NCBI GenBank assembly: GCA_037176705.1
Contig: JBAWUJ010000112.1
Coordinates: 124,001-188,000 of the forward strand
Origin: Molossus alvarezi
Lineage: Eukaryota > Chordata > Mammalia > Chiroptera > Molossidae
DNA: 64,000 nucleotides
Direction of reading: 5' to 3'
Both the position numbers and the translations under genes were made by a program. Of this stretch, positions 1-9,800 are shown piece after piece (the stretch's first letter is position 1; the number at the start of each line of letters is the position of its first letter). The notes under the pieces were generated by a model. It was not told the origin of the DNA and searched no databases. It was given only the letters and a program-made list of their open reading frames with translations.

Positions 1-153
1 ATTGAGAAAAAGATTCTAGGGCTATACCCGCTTCACACGAAATGGAACCACCACTGATGTACTGTTGTTCAGATTACGTGTTCTTAGTACAGTTGTGGAA
101 AGTATTGATGTAAGGAAATGTGGCAACCTGACTTTTGATAGGTCCTTAGACAT

Positions 154-180
154 ACTTTTCACTCTACTTTGTTTTTAGGA
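154..180 (+). other. Splice-acceptor-like tract, one of several per unit
   Basis: A pyrimidine-rich tract ends in 'tttgtttttag|gag' (AG at 177-178). Other acceptor-like sites in U1 have their AG at 71-72, 380-381, 636-637, 1209-1210, 1667-1668 and 1823-1824. Donor-like GTAAG sites start at 110, 358 and 1169. Such a density could be a remnant of an intron-containing gene or chance, and none is supported by transcript data here. Confidence 0.25.
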
Positions 181-315
181 GAGTGCATACAAGCATACCT
201 ATTCCAAATGAACTGTGTTACAACTCTTCACTTCAGTGGCACAAAAGTCACTTCCATGAAGCCTAGAGCGTGAGGACCCTCAAAGCATATATTGTTTTGG
301 TTAAGTGTTTAAGAA

Positions 316-519
316 ATGTCCTTTTGTAAAGGTGTAATCACACTTAAACTTCGCAGTGTAAGTTTTTTTCTCTTGTTCCAGACAAAGGGACACAAGACTG
401 GCTGGTGCAGTCTTGGATATCCTGAATTATGGGCAAAACTCTGTGAGAGCCAGGGGCCACATTCACTCAGTGGCATGTTTTTCCCTGGGAAGTTAAGTAC
501 CTTTGCAGGGAAACTGTGA
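316..519 (+). other. Recurrent 67-codon open frame, probably not a gene
   Basis: An ATG-started frame found in every complete unit except U16 (also absent from U33), extended to 72 codons in U9 and U26 by loss of the stop. It spans the acceptor- and donor-like sites around the 111-bp segment. A 72-codon minus-strand frame (309-527 in U1) overlaps it almost exactly. No signal peptide, domain or family motif is recognised. Its persistence is explained by about 99% identity between units. Confidence 0.2.
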
Positions 520-895
520 ACAAACATGTTCTAGTCAAACAACTGTGGGAATGAATGAATATTTCCATTTGGGTTAAGTTAATGCACAGATCTTGAGTAA
601 CATGAACACTTTAACGTTCATTCTCCTCGTTTTATAGGGAGATCCAGTCATATCATGGAAGAGCAACTAGGACAGAGCACACTTATGTGTTGAATCAAAA
701 GTTATCCCTTTTTGTGTTCTGTGTTGTTCATGGTTTCAAAGATTGGATCGTATTGAAACCCGTTTTTGAAGGCGATACTTGGAAAAAGTTTGGTTTCTGC
801 TGTAGCAGTTGGTTTTACATGATTCTTACTCAGAACAGTGAACCAACGTATGGCCAAGACTGAATCAATGGAAAGACTGATAACTACTGGTGTCA

Positions 896-903
896 CACAT
901 GTG
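896..903. promoter_or_regulatory. Palindromic E-box CACATGTG, once per unit
   Basis: An eight-base palindrome matching CANNTG (basic helix-loop-helix sites) within 'gtcacacatgtgcattc', unchanged in all the units I compared. No evidence of use beyond the match. Confidence 0.25.
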
Positions 904-1291
904 CATTCTTGACGCAGTGAAAGTGAACACATCTAAAGTGATGTAGTTGAAACATTGGTTGTCTCCATGCAAGGAGTAAATCCATGAATTGGAAGACACT
1001 GACAAACCAAGGGTTTTTCACATTGAACATCTCTGTGAAGGAGAACAAGAGGAGTGTTCTAGAGAAAATGCACTTGTGTAGTGGACCTGGGTATCCACTT
1101 CAATGACTTACACACTAACTATGCCCGGTGTGCAGGGCATACTTTACATTGGAGTGTTAAACAGTGTTGTAAGTAAATGCAGGTGTCTGCCTTCTTTCCT
1201 ATGTGACCAGGAAAGTCAACCTGTACTAGTTGATGAGGCAGCCTTTCAACATACTACCTTTTAGCCCTGCATATGTGTTGTTTGCCTGGAA

Positions 1292-1531
1292 GTGTCTATG
1301 AGTCATCTTAATATCCAACAAAGGCTGGGCTGCAGAAATCAAACACATTGGTTAGGGCAATGTTCAGGTCATGCAAATCTACACCCTATTCAGTTCTACA
1401 CACATTCTTTAAATTTGTTACCGAATGAGTCAGTGTCATTCTTGGATCCATCATACATTTCACGGTTTGTACCGATTTCCTCAAAAAACATAAGGAGTAG
1501 ATACCTGTTTTCTCCTGAGAATTCAAAGTAA
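1292..1531 (+). other. Recurrent 79-codon open frame, probably not a gene
   Basis: Begins at GTG, with an ATG two codons later. Contains the AP-1 and octamer motifs. Interrupted by TAA in U2, U4, U17 and U20. No recognisable domain. Confidence 0.15.
1299..1432 (+). promoter_or_regulatory. AP-1 / octamer / AP-1 motif cluster, once per unit
   Basis: TGAGTCA at 1299-1305 and again at 1426-1432 are perfect AP-1 (Fos/Jun) consensus sites. ATGCAAAT at 1371-1378 is the perfect POU-factor octamer. The three motifs occur in the same order and spacing in every complete unit I inspected, so the array would hold 32 copies of the cluster plus the first AP-1 site of U33. Function is inference only; motif matches of 7-8 bp occur by chance. 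Confidence 0.35.
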
Positions 1532-1715
1532 ACGATTTCCATCATTGTGAACTGCTGGAATTGTACCTTGGTCATAAATGGAATCTCCTGAACCTATCTT
1601 TCTAATTCCCTGTGACGAATTCAGCCTATTTCTTGATAACTGACAAGTACTCAATCCCTTTATTCCAGCCATTAGAACCAAAAGATGATCAATTTAAAAG
1701 AGGGAGTGTCAGTCT

Positions 1716-1964
1716 TTGAACAATGGACATGGATTCACTTGTTTCAAGACTATTTCCCCGAAGCACCTATGGGAATACCCTGGCATAGTCAAAAGTGTTC
1801 ATGACTGGAGTTCTTTCTGTGCAGAACAATATAATAACGTTCAGTTCAAGAGCAGAATGGATACCTTAATACGGTTGCAGTGTCCAATTGAGTGTTTAGT
1901 GGCTCTCTGTTCAAAGAACTGTGTTCCAATAGACAACCTTCTTCAAATAATGTCCAAATATTGA
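1716..1964 (+). other. Recurrent 82-codon open frame, probably not a gene
   Basis: Open in all 32 copies but starts at TTG. The only long ATG-started part is 35 codons, and that ATG is lost in U9, U10, U26 and U27 (M to K). Among the variants I noted between units, six change the residue (T/I, T/S, G/D, S/C, V/A, M/K) and one is silent (3914), which is not what purifying selection would leave. The cysteine-rich translation matches no family I know. Its stop overlaps the unit-start phase marker. Confidence 0.15.
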
Positions 1965-3918
1965 GAAAAAGATTCTAGGGCTATACCCGCTTCACACGAA
2001 ATGGAACCACCACTGATGTACTGTTTTTCAGATTACGTGTTCTTAGTACAGTTGTGGAAAGTATTGATGTAAGGAAATGTGGCAACCTGACTTTTGATAG
2101 GTCCTTAGACATACTTTTCACTCTACTTTGTTTTTAGGAGAGTGCATACAAGCATACCTATTCCAAATGAACTGTGTTACAACTCTTCACTTCAGTGGCA
2201 CAAAAGTCACTTCCATGAAGCCTAGAGCGTGAGGACCCTCAAAGCATATATTGTTTTGGTTAAGTGTTTAAGAAATGTCCTTTTGTAAAGGTGTAATCAC
2301 ACTTAAACTTCGCAGTGTAAGTTTTTTTCTCTTGTTCCAGACAAAGGGACACAAGACTGGCTGGTGCAGTCTTGGATATCCTGAATTATGGGCAAAACTC
2401 TGTGAGAGCCAGGGGCCACATTCACTCAGTGGCATGTTTTTCCCTGGGAAGTTAAGTACCTTTGCAGGGAAACTGTGAACAAACATGTTCTAGTCAAACA
2501 ACTGTGGGAATGAATGAATATTTCCATTTGGGTTAAGTTAATGCACAGATCTTGAGTAACATGAACACTTTAACGTTCATTCTCCTCGTTTTATAAGGAG
2601 ATCCAGTCATATCATGGAAGAGCAACTAGGACAGAGCACACTTATGTGTTGAATCAAAAGTTATCCCTTTTTGTGTTCTGTGTTGTTCATGGTTTCAAAG
2701 ATTGGATCGTATTGAAACCCGTTTTTGAAGGCGATACTTGGAAAAAGTTTGGTTTCTGCTGTAGCAGTTGGTTTTACATGATTCTTCCTCAGAACAGTGA
2801 ACCAACGTATGGCCAAGACTGAATCAATGGAAAGACTGATAACTACTGGTGTCACACATGTGCATTCTTGACGCAGTGAAAGTGAACACATCTAAAGTGA
2901 TGTAGTTGAAACATTGGTTGTCTCCATGCAAGGAGTAAATCCATGAATTGGAAGACACTGACAAACCAAGGGTTTTTCACATTGAACATCTCTGTGAAGG
3001 AGAACAAGAGGAGTGTCCTAGAGAAAATGCACTTGTGCAGTGGTCCTGGGTATCCATTTCAATGACTTACACACTAACTCTGCCCGGTGTGCAGGGCATA
3101 CTTTACATTGGAGTGTTAAACAGTGTTGTAAGTAAATGCAGGTGTCTGCCTTCTTTCCTATGTGACCAGGAAAGTCAACCTGTACTAGTTGATGAGGCAG
3201 CCTTTCAACATACTACCTTTTAGCCTTGCATATGTGTTGTTTGCCTGGAAGTGTCTATGAGTCATCTTGATATCCAATAAAGGCTGGGCTGCAGAAATCA
3301 AACACATTGGTTAGGGCAATGTTCAGGTCATGCAAATCTACACCCTATTCAGTTCTACACACATTCTTTAAATTTGTTACCGAATGAGTCAGTGTCATTC
3401 TTGGATCCATCCTACATTTCACGGTTTGTACCGATTTCCTCAAAAAACATAAGGAGTAGATACCTGTTTTCTCCTGAGAATTCAAAGTAAACGATTTCCA
3501 TCATTGTGAAATGCTGGAATTGTACCTTGTTCATGAATGGAATCTCCTGAACCTATCTTTCTAATTCCCTGTGACGAATTCAGCCTATTTCTTGATAACT
3601 GACAAGTACTCAATCCCTTTATTCCAGCCATTAGAACCAAAAGGTGATCAATTTAAAAGAGGGAGTGTCAGTCTTTGAACAATGGACATGGATTCACTTG
3701 TTTCAAGACTATTTCCCCGAAGCACCTATGGGAATACCCTGGCATAGTCAAAAGTGTTCATGACTGGTGTTCTTTCTGTGCAGAACAATATAATAACGTT
3801 CAGTTCAAGAGCAGAATGGATACCTTAATACGGTTGCAGTGTCCAATTGAGTGTTTAGTGGCTCTCTGTTCAAAGAACTGTGTTCCAATAGACAACCTTC
3901 TTCAAATAATGTCGAAAT
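1960..3918 (+). repeat. Unit U2, subtype A, 1959 bp
   Basis: Diagnostic variants are 'ttttataaggag' (other units 'ttttataggg'), 'attcttcctcag', 'actaactctgcc', 'agccttgc' and the 'ccaataaagg' variant. Partner is U20. The two differ at 3914 (g here, c at 39174). Confidence 0.95.
3276..3281 (+). other. AATAAA hexamer variant in four units
   Basis: U2, U4 (7197-7202), U17 (32659-32664) and U20 (38536-38541) read 'tccaataaagg', where other units read 'tccaacaaagg'. The C-to-T change makes a canonical polyadenylation hexamer and puts a TAA into the 79-codon frame. No clear downstream GU-rich element was identified. Confidence 0.3.
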
Positions 3919-4299
3919 ATTGAGAAAAAGTTTCTAGGGTTATACCCGCTTCACACGAAATGGAACCACCACTGATGTACTGTTTTTCAGATTACGTGTT
4001 CTTAGTACAGTTGTGGAAAGTATTGATGTAAGGAAATGTGGCAACCTGACTTTTGATAGGTCCTTAGACATACTTTTCACTCTACTTTGTTTGTAGGAGA
4101 GTGTATACAACCATACCTATTCCAAATGAACTGTGTTAGAACTCTTCACTTCAGTGGCACAAAAGTCACTTCCATGAAGCCTAGAGCGTGAGGACCCTCA
4201 AAGCATATATTGTTTTGGTTAAGTGTTTAAGAAATGTCCTTTTGTAAAGGTGTAATCACACTTAAACTTCGCAGTGTAAGTTTTTTTCTCTTGTTCCAG

Positions 4300-4410
4300 A
4301 CAAAGAGACACAAGACTGGCTGGTGCAGTCTTGGATATCCTGAATTATGGGCAAAACTCTGTGAGAGCCAGGGGCCACATTCACTCAGTGGCATGTTTTT
4401 CCCTGGGAAG
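4300..4410 (+). other. Cryptic 111-bp exon-like segment (B units)
   Basis: A strong 3' splice motif (polypyrimidine tract then 'cttgttccag') precedes it and a full-consensus donor 'aag|gtaagtacc' follows. The segment is 37 codons, open in one frame and phase 0 at both ends, lying inside the 67-codon frame. Equivalent segments with an intact donor are at 8221-8331 (U5), 12142-12252 (U7), 39560-39670 (U21), 41521-41631 (U22) and 45442-45552 (U24). In all other units the donor G is T ('aag|ttaagt'). I recognise no protein domain. Whether it is ever spliced cannot be judged from sequence alone. Confidence 0.3.
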
Positions 4411-4490
4411 GTAAGTACCTTTGCAGGGAAACTGTGAACAAACATGTTCTAGTCAAACAACTGTGGGAATGAATGAATATTTCCAATTGG

Positions 4491-4500
4491 GGTAAGTTAG
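4491..4500 (+). other. Second B-specific splice-donor-like site
   Basis: B units read 'ttggggtaagttagtg', where A, C, D and E units read 'ttgggttaagttaatg'. B units therefore gain a second consensus GTAAGT about 80 bp after the first. The same units lose the AG of the downstream acceptor-like site ('ttttattgggag' instead of 'ttttatagggag'). U9 and U26 keep this donor but lack the first one. Confidence 0.35.
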
Positions 4501-4902
4501 TGCACAGATCTTGAGTAACATGAACACTTTAACGTTCATTCTCCTCGTTTTATTGGGAGATCCAGTCATATCATGGAAAGAACAACTAGGACAGAGCCCA
4601 CTTATGTGCAGAATCAAAAGTTATCCCTTTTTGTGTTCTGTGTTGTTCATGGTTTCAAAGATTGGATCGTATTGAAACCCGTTTTTGAAGGCGATACTTG
4701 GAAAAAGTTTGGTTTCTGCTGTAGCAGTGGGTTTTACATGATTCTTACTCAGAACAGTGAACCAACGTATGGCCAAGACTGAATCAATGGAAAGACTGAT
4801 AACTACTGGTGTCACACATGTGCATTCTTGACGCAGTGAAAGTGAACACATCTAAAGTGATGTAGTTGAAACATTGGTTGTCTCCATGCAAGGAGTAAAT
4901 CC

Positions 4903-5184
4903 ATGAATTGGAAGACACTGACAACACCAAGGGTTTTTCACATTGAACATCTCTGTGATGGAGAACAAGAGGAGTGTTCTAGAGAAAATGCACTTGTGCA
5001 GTGGACCTGGGTATCCATTTCAATGACTTACACACTAACTATGCCCGGTGTGCAGGGCATACTTTACATTGGAGTGTTAAACAGTGTTGTAAGTAAATGC
5101 AGGTGTCTGCCTTCTCTCCTATGTGACCAGGAAAGTCAACCTGTACTAGTTGATGAGGCAGCCTTTCAACATACTACCTTTTAG
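4903..5184 (+). other. Recurrent 93-codon open frame, probably not a gene
   Basis: ATG-started in units with 'gacaacacc'. In 1959-bp units the 1-bp loss moves the ATG out of frame, leaving a 91-codon frame that begins at TTG. In U1, U16, U18 and U19 a TAG in 'cttgtgtagtgg' interrupts it. No known domain is seen. Tolerance of frame changes and stops argues against coding. Confidence 0.15.
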
Positions 5185-5879
5185 CCCTGCATATGTGTTG
5201 TTTGCCTGGAAGTGTCTATGAGTCATCTTGATATCCAACAAAGGCTGGGCTGCAGAAATCAAACACATTGGTTAGGGCAATGTTCAGGTCATGCAAATCT
5301 ACACCCTATTCAGTTCTACACACATTCTTTAAATTTGTTACCGAATGAGTCAGTGTCATTCTTGGATCCATCCTACATTTCACGGTTTGTACCGATTTCC
5401 TCAAAAAACATAAGGAGTAGATACCTGTTTTCTCCTGAGAATTCAAAGTAAACGATTTCCATCATTGTGAACTGCTGGAATTGTACCTTGTTCATAAATG
5501 GAATCTCCTGAACCTATCTTTCTAATTCCCTGTGACGAATTCAGCCTATTTCTTGATAACTGACAAGTACTCAATCCCTTTATTCCAGCCATTAGAACCA
5601 AAAGGTGATCAATTTAAAAGAGGGAGTGTCAGTCTTTGAACAATGGACATGGATTCACTTGTTTCAAGACTATTTCCCCGAAGCACCTATGGGAATACCC
5701 TGGCATAGTCAAAAGTGTTCATGACTGGAGTTCTTTCTGTGCAGAACAATATAATAACGTTCAGTTCAAGAGCAGAATGGATACCTTAATACGGTTGCAG
5801 TGTCCAATTGAGTGTTTAGTGGCTCTCTGTTCAAAGAACTGTGTTCCAATAGACAACCTTCTTCAAATAATGTCCAAAT

Positions 5880-7839
5880 ATTGAGAAAAAGATTCTAGGG
5901 CTATACCCGCTTCACACGAAATGGAATCACCACTGATGTACTGTTTTTCAGATTACGTGTTCTTAGTACAGTTGTGGAAAGTATTGATGTAAGGAAATGT
6001 GGCAACCTGACTTTTGATAGGTCCTTAGACATACTTTTCACTCTACTTTGTTTTTAGGAGAGTGTATACAACCATACCTATTCCAAATGAACTGTGTTAG
6101 AACTCTTCACTTCAGTGGCACAAAAGTCACTTCCATGAAGCCTAGAGCGTGAGGACCCTCAAAGCATATATTGTTTTGGTTAAGTGTTTAAGAAATGTCC
6201 TTTTGTAAAGGTGTAATCACACTTAAACTTCGCAGTGTAAGTTTTTTTCTCTTGTTCCAGACAAAGGGACACAAGACTGGCTGGTGCAGTCTTGGATATC
6301 CTGAATTATGGGCAAAACTCTGTGAGAGCCAGGGGCCACATTCACTCAGTGGCATGTTTTTCCCTGGGAAGTTAAGTACCTTTGCAGGGAAACTGTGAAC
6401 AAACATGTTCTAGTCAAACAACTGTGGGAATGAATGAATATTTCCATTTGGGTTAAGTTAATGCACAGATCTTGAGTAACATGAACACTTTAACGTTCAT
6501 TCTCCTCGTTTTATAGGGAGATCCAGTCATATCATGGAAGAACAACTAGGACAGAGCACACCTATGTGTAGAATCAAAAGTTATCCCTTTTTGTGTTCTG
6601 TGTTGTTCATGGTTTCAAAGATTGGATCGTATTGAAACCCGTTTTTGAAGGCGATACTTGGAAAAAGTTTGGTTTCTGCTGTAGCAGTTGGTTTTACATG
6701 ATTCTTACTCAGAACAGTGAACCAACGTATGGCCAAGACTGAATCAATGGAAAGACTGATAACTACTGGTGTCACACATGTGCATTCTTGACGCAGTGAA
6801 AGTGAACACATCTAAAGTGATGTAGTTGAAACATTGGTTGTCTCCATGCAAGGAGTAAATCCATGAATTGGAACACACTGACAACACCAAGGGTTTTTCA
6901 CATTGAACATCTCTGTGAAGGAGAACAAGAGGAGTGTCCTAGAGAAAATGCACTTGTGCAGTGGTCCTGGGTATCCATTTCAATGACTTACACACTAACT
7001 ATGCCCGGTGTGCAGGGCATACTTTACATTGGAGTGTTAAACAGTGTTGTAAGTAAATGCAGGTGTCTGCCTTCTTTCCTATGTGACCAGGAAAGTCAAC
7101 CTGTACTAGTTGATGAGGCAGCCTTTCAACATACTACCTTTTAGCCCTGCATATGTGTTGTTTGCCTGGAAGTGTCTATGAGTCATCTTGATATCCAATA
7201 AAGGCTGGGCTGCAGACATCAAACACATTGGTTAGGGCAATGTTCAGATCATGCAAATCTACACCCTATTCAGTTCTACACACATTCTTTAAATTTGTTA
7301 CCGAATGAGTCAGTGTCATTCTTGGATCCATCATACATTTCACGGTTTGTACCGATTTCCTCAAAAAACATAAGGAGTAGATACCTGTTTTCTCCTGAGA
7401 ATTCAAAGTAAACGATTTCCATCATTGTGAAATGCTGGAATTGTACCTTGTTCATGAATGGAATCTCCTGAACCTATCTTTCTAATTCCCTGTGACGAAT
7501 TCAGCCTATTTCTTGATAACTGACAAGTGCTCAATCCCTTTATTCCAGCCATTAGAACCAAAAGGTGATCAATTTAAAAGAGGGAGTGTCAGTCTTTGAA
7601 CAATGGACATGGATTCACTTGTTTCAAGACTATTTCCCCGAAGCACCTATGGGAATACCCTGGCATAGTCAAAAGTGTTCATGACTGGTGTTCTTTCTGT
7701 GCAGAACAATATAATAACGTTCAGTTCAAGAGCAGAATGGATACCTTAATACGGTTGCAGTGTCCAATTGAGTGTTTAGTGGCTCTCTGTTCAAAGAACT
7801 GTGTTCCAATAGACAACCTTCTTCAAATAATGTCCAAAT
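5880..7839 (+). repeat. Unit U4, subtype C, 1960 bp
   Basis: Carries 'atggaatcacc' and 'ttcagatcatgc' (both private), the 'ccaataaagg' variant, 'gcagacatc', 'acaagtgctc' and 'gactggtgttc'. Its 5' part has no counterpart in copy 2. Its 3' end matches the end of U21, marking U4 as the other parent type of the hybrid. Confidence 0.95.
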
Positions 7840-9800
7840 ATTGAGAAAAAGTTTCTAGGGCTATACCCGCTTCACACGAAATGGAACCACCACTGATGTA
7901 CTGTTTTTCAGATTACGTGTTCTTAGTACAGTTGTGGAAAGTATTGATGTAAGGAAATGTGGCAACCTGACTTTTGATAGGTCCTTAGACATACTTTTCA
8001 CTCTACTTTGTTTGTAGGAGAGTGTATACAACCATACCTATTCCAAATGAACTGTGTTAGAACTCTTCACTTCAGTGGCACAAAAGTCACTTCCATGAAG
8101 CCTAGAGCGTGAGGACCCTCAAAGCATATATTGTTTTGGTTAAGTGTTTAAGAAATGTCCTTTTGTAAAGGTGTAATCACACTTAAACTTCGCAGTGTAA
8201 GTTTTTTTCTCTTGTTCCAGACAAAGAGACACAAGACTTGCTGGTGCAGTCTTGGATATCCTGAATTATGGGCAAAACTCTGTGAGAGCCAGGGGCCACA
8301 TTCACTCAGTGGCATGTTTTTCCCTGGGAAGGTAAGTACCTTTGCAGGGAAACTGTGAACAAACATGTTCTAGTCAAACAACTGTGGGAATGAATGAATA
8401 TTTCCAATTGGGGTAAGTTAGTGCACAGATCTTGAGTAACATGAACACTTTAACGTTCATTCTCCTCGTTTTATTGGGAGATCCAGTCATATCATGGAAA
8501 GAACAACTAGGACAGAGCCCACTTATGTGCAGAATCAAAAGTTATCCCTTTTTGTGTTCTGTGTTGTTCATGGTTTCAAAGATTGGATCGTATTGAAACC
8601 CGTTTTTGAAGGCGATACTTGGAAAAAGTTTGGTTTCTGCTGTAGCAGTGGGTTTTACATGATTCTTACTCAGAACAGTGAACCAACGTATGGCCAAGAC
8701 TGAATCAATGGAAAGACTGATAACTACTGGTGTCACACATGTGCATTCTTGACGCAGTGAAAGTGAACACATCTAAAGTGATGTAGTTGAAACATTGGTT
8801 GTCTCCATGCAAGGAGTAAATCCATGAATTGGAAGACACTGACAACACCAAGGGTTTTTCACATTGAACATCTCTGTGATGGAGAACAAGAGGAGTGTTC
8901 TAGAGAAAATGCACTTGTGCAGTGGACCTGGGTATCCATTTCAATGACTTACACACTAACTATGCCCGGTGTGCAGGGCATACTTTACATTGGAGTGTTA
9001 AACAGTGTTGTAAGTAAATGCAGGTGTCTGCCTTCTCTCCTATGTGACCAGGAAAGTCAACCTGTACTAGTTGATGAGGCAGCCTTTCAACATACTACCT
9101 TTTAGCCCTGCATATGTGTTGTTTGCCTGGAAGTGTCTATGAGTCATCTTGATATCCAACAAAGGCTGGGCTGCAGAAATCAAACACATTGGTTAGGGCA
9201 ATGTTCAGGTCATGCAAATCTACACCCTATTCAGTTCTACACACATTCTTTAAATTTGTTACCGAATGAGTCAGTGTCATTCTTGGATCCATCATACATT
9301 TCACGGTTTGTACCGATTTCCTCAAAAAACATAAGGAGTAGATACCTGTTTTCTCCTGAGAATTCAAAGTAAACGATTTCCATCATTGTGAACTGCTGGA
9401 ATTGTACCTTGGTCATAAATGGAATCTCCTGAACCTATCTTTCTAATTCCCTGTGACGAATTCAGCCTATTTCTTGATAACTGACAAGTACTCAATCCCT
9501 TTATTCCAGCCATTAGAACCAAAAGGTGATCAATTTAAAAGAGGGAGTGTCAGTCTTTGAACAATGGACATGGATTCACTTGTTTCAAGACTATTTCCCC
9601 GAAGCACCTATGGGAATACCCTGGCATAGTCAAAAGTGTTCATGACTGGAGTTCTTTCTGTGCAGAACAATATAATAACGTTCAGTTCAAGAGCAGAATG
9701 GATACCTTAATACGGTTGCAGTGTCCAATTGAGTGTTTAGTGGCTCTCTGTTCAAAGAACTGTGTTCCAATAGACAACCTTCTTCAAATAATGTCCAAAT
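7840..9800 (+). repeat. Unit U5, subtype B, 1961 bp
   Basis: B-type markers throughout ('tttgtaggag', 'aaggtaagtacc', 'ttggggtaagtt', 'catggaaagaac'), plus 'acttgctggtg', 'catcatacat' and 'ggtcataaatgg'. I saw no difference from its partner U22. Confidence 0.95.

Larger units (their letters stand above)
1..1959 (+). repeat. Unit U1, subtype A, 1959 bp
   Basis: Carries 'gacaaacc' (1-bp loss), 'gtgcatacaagcatac' and 'gttaagtacc' (no donor GT). Rare variants are 'actgttgttcag', 'cttaatatcc', 'aaaagatgatc' and a TAG in 'cttgtgtagtgg' that breaks the 93-codon frame. Partner in copy 2 is U19. Confidence 0.95.
3919..5879 (+). repeat. Unit U3, subtype B, 1961 bp
   Basis: First B unit: 'aaaagtttctag', 'tttgtaggag', 'gtgtatacaaccatac', 'gggaaggtaagt' and 'ttggggtaagtta' (both donors intact), 'ttttattgggag' (acceptor AG lost) and 'catggaaagaac' (+1 bp). 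The 'tagggttatac' variant is shared only with U21, which identifies U3 as the 5' parent type of that hybrid. Confidence 0.95.

Noticed and set aside
461..480. CTCF site at 'gagccaggggccac', by analogy with the DXZ4 macrosatellite
   Set aside because: Only a short G-rich core resembles the motif; the flanking positions do not fit. Needs a matrix score to revive it.
541..575. Microsatellite at 'gaatgaatgaat'
   Set aside because: Only about three copies of a four-base motif, with no length variation seen between units.
757..774. CENP-B box on the minus strand of 'acccgtttttgaaggcg'
   Set aside because: The CGGG end and one A match the essential positions, but the TTCG half is absent, so it does not meet the core consensus. 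I found no other candidate in the unit.
1..1959. Transposon, endogenous retrovirus or LINE/SINE origin of the unit
   Set aside because: I see no terminal repeats, target-site duplications, poly-A tail, tRNA-like promoter, or reverse transcriptase, protease or integrase motifs in any frame. A diverged remnant cannot be excluded without a library search.
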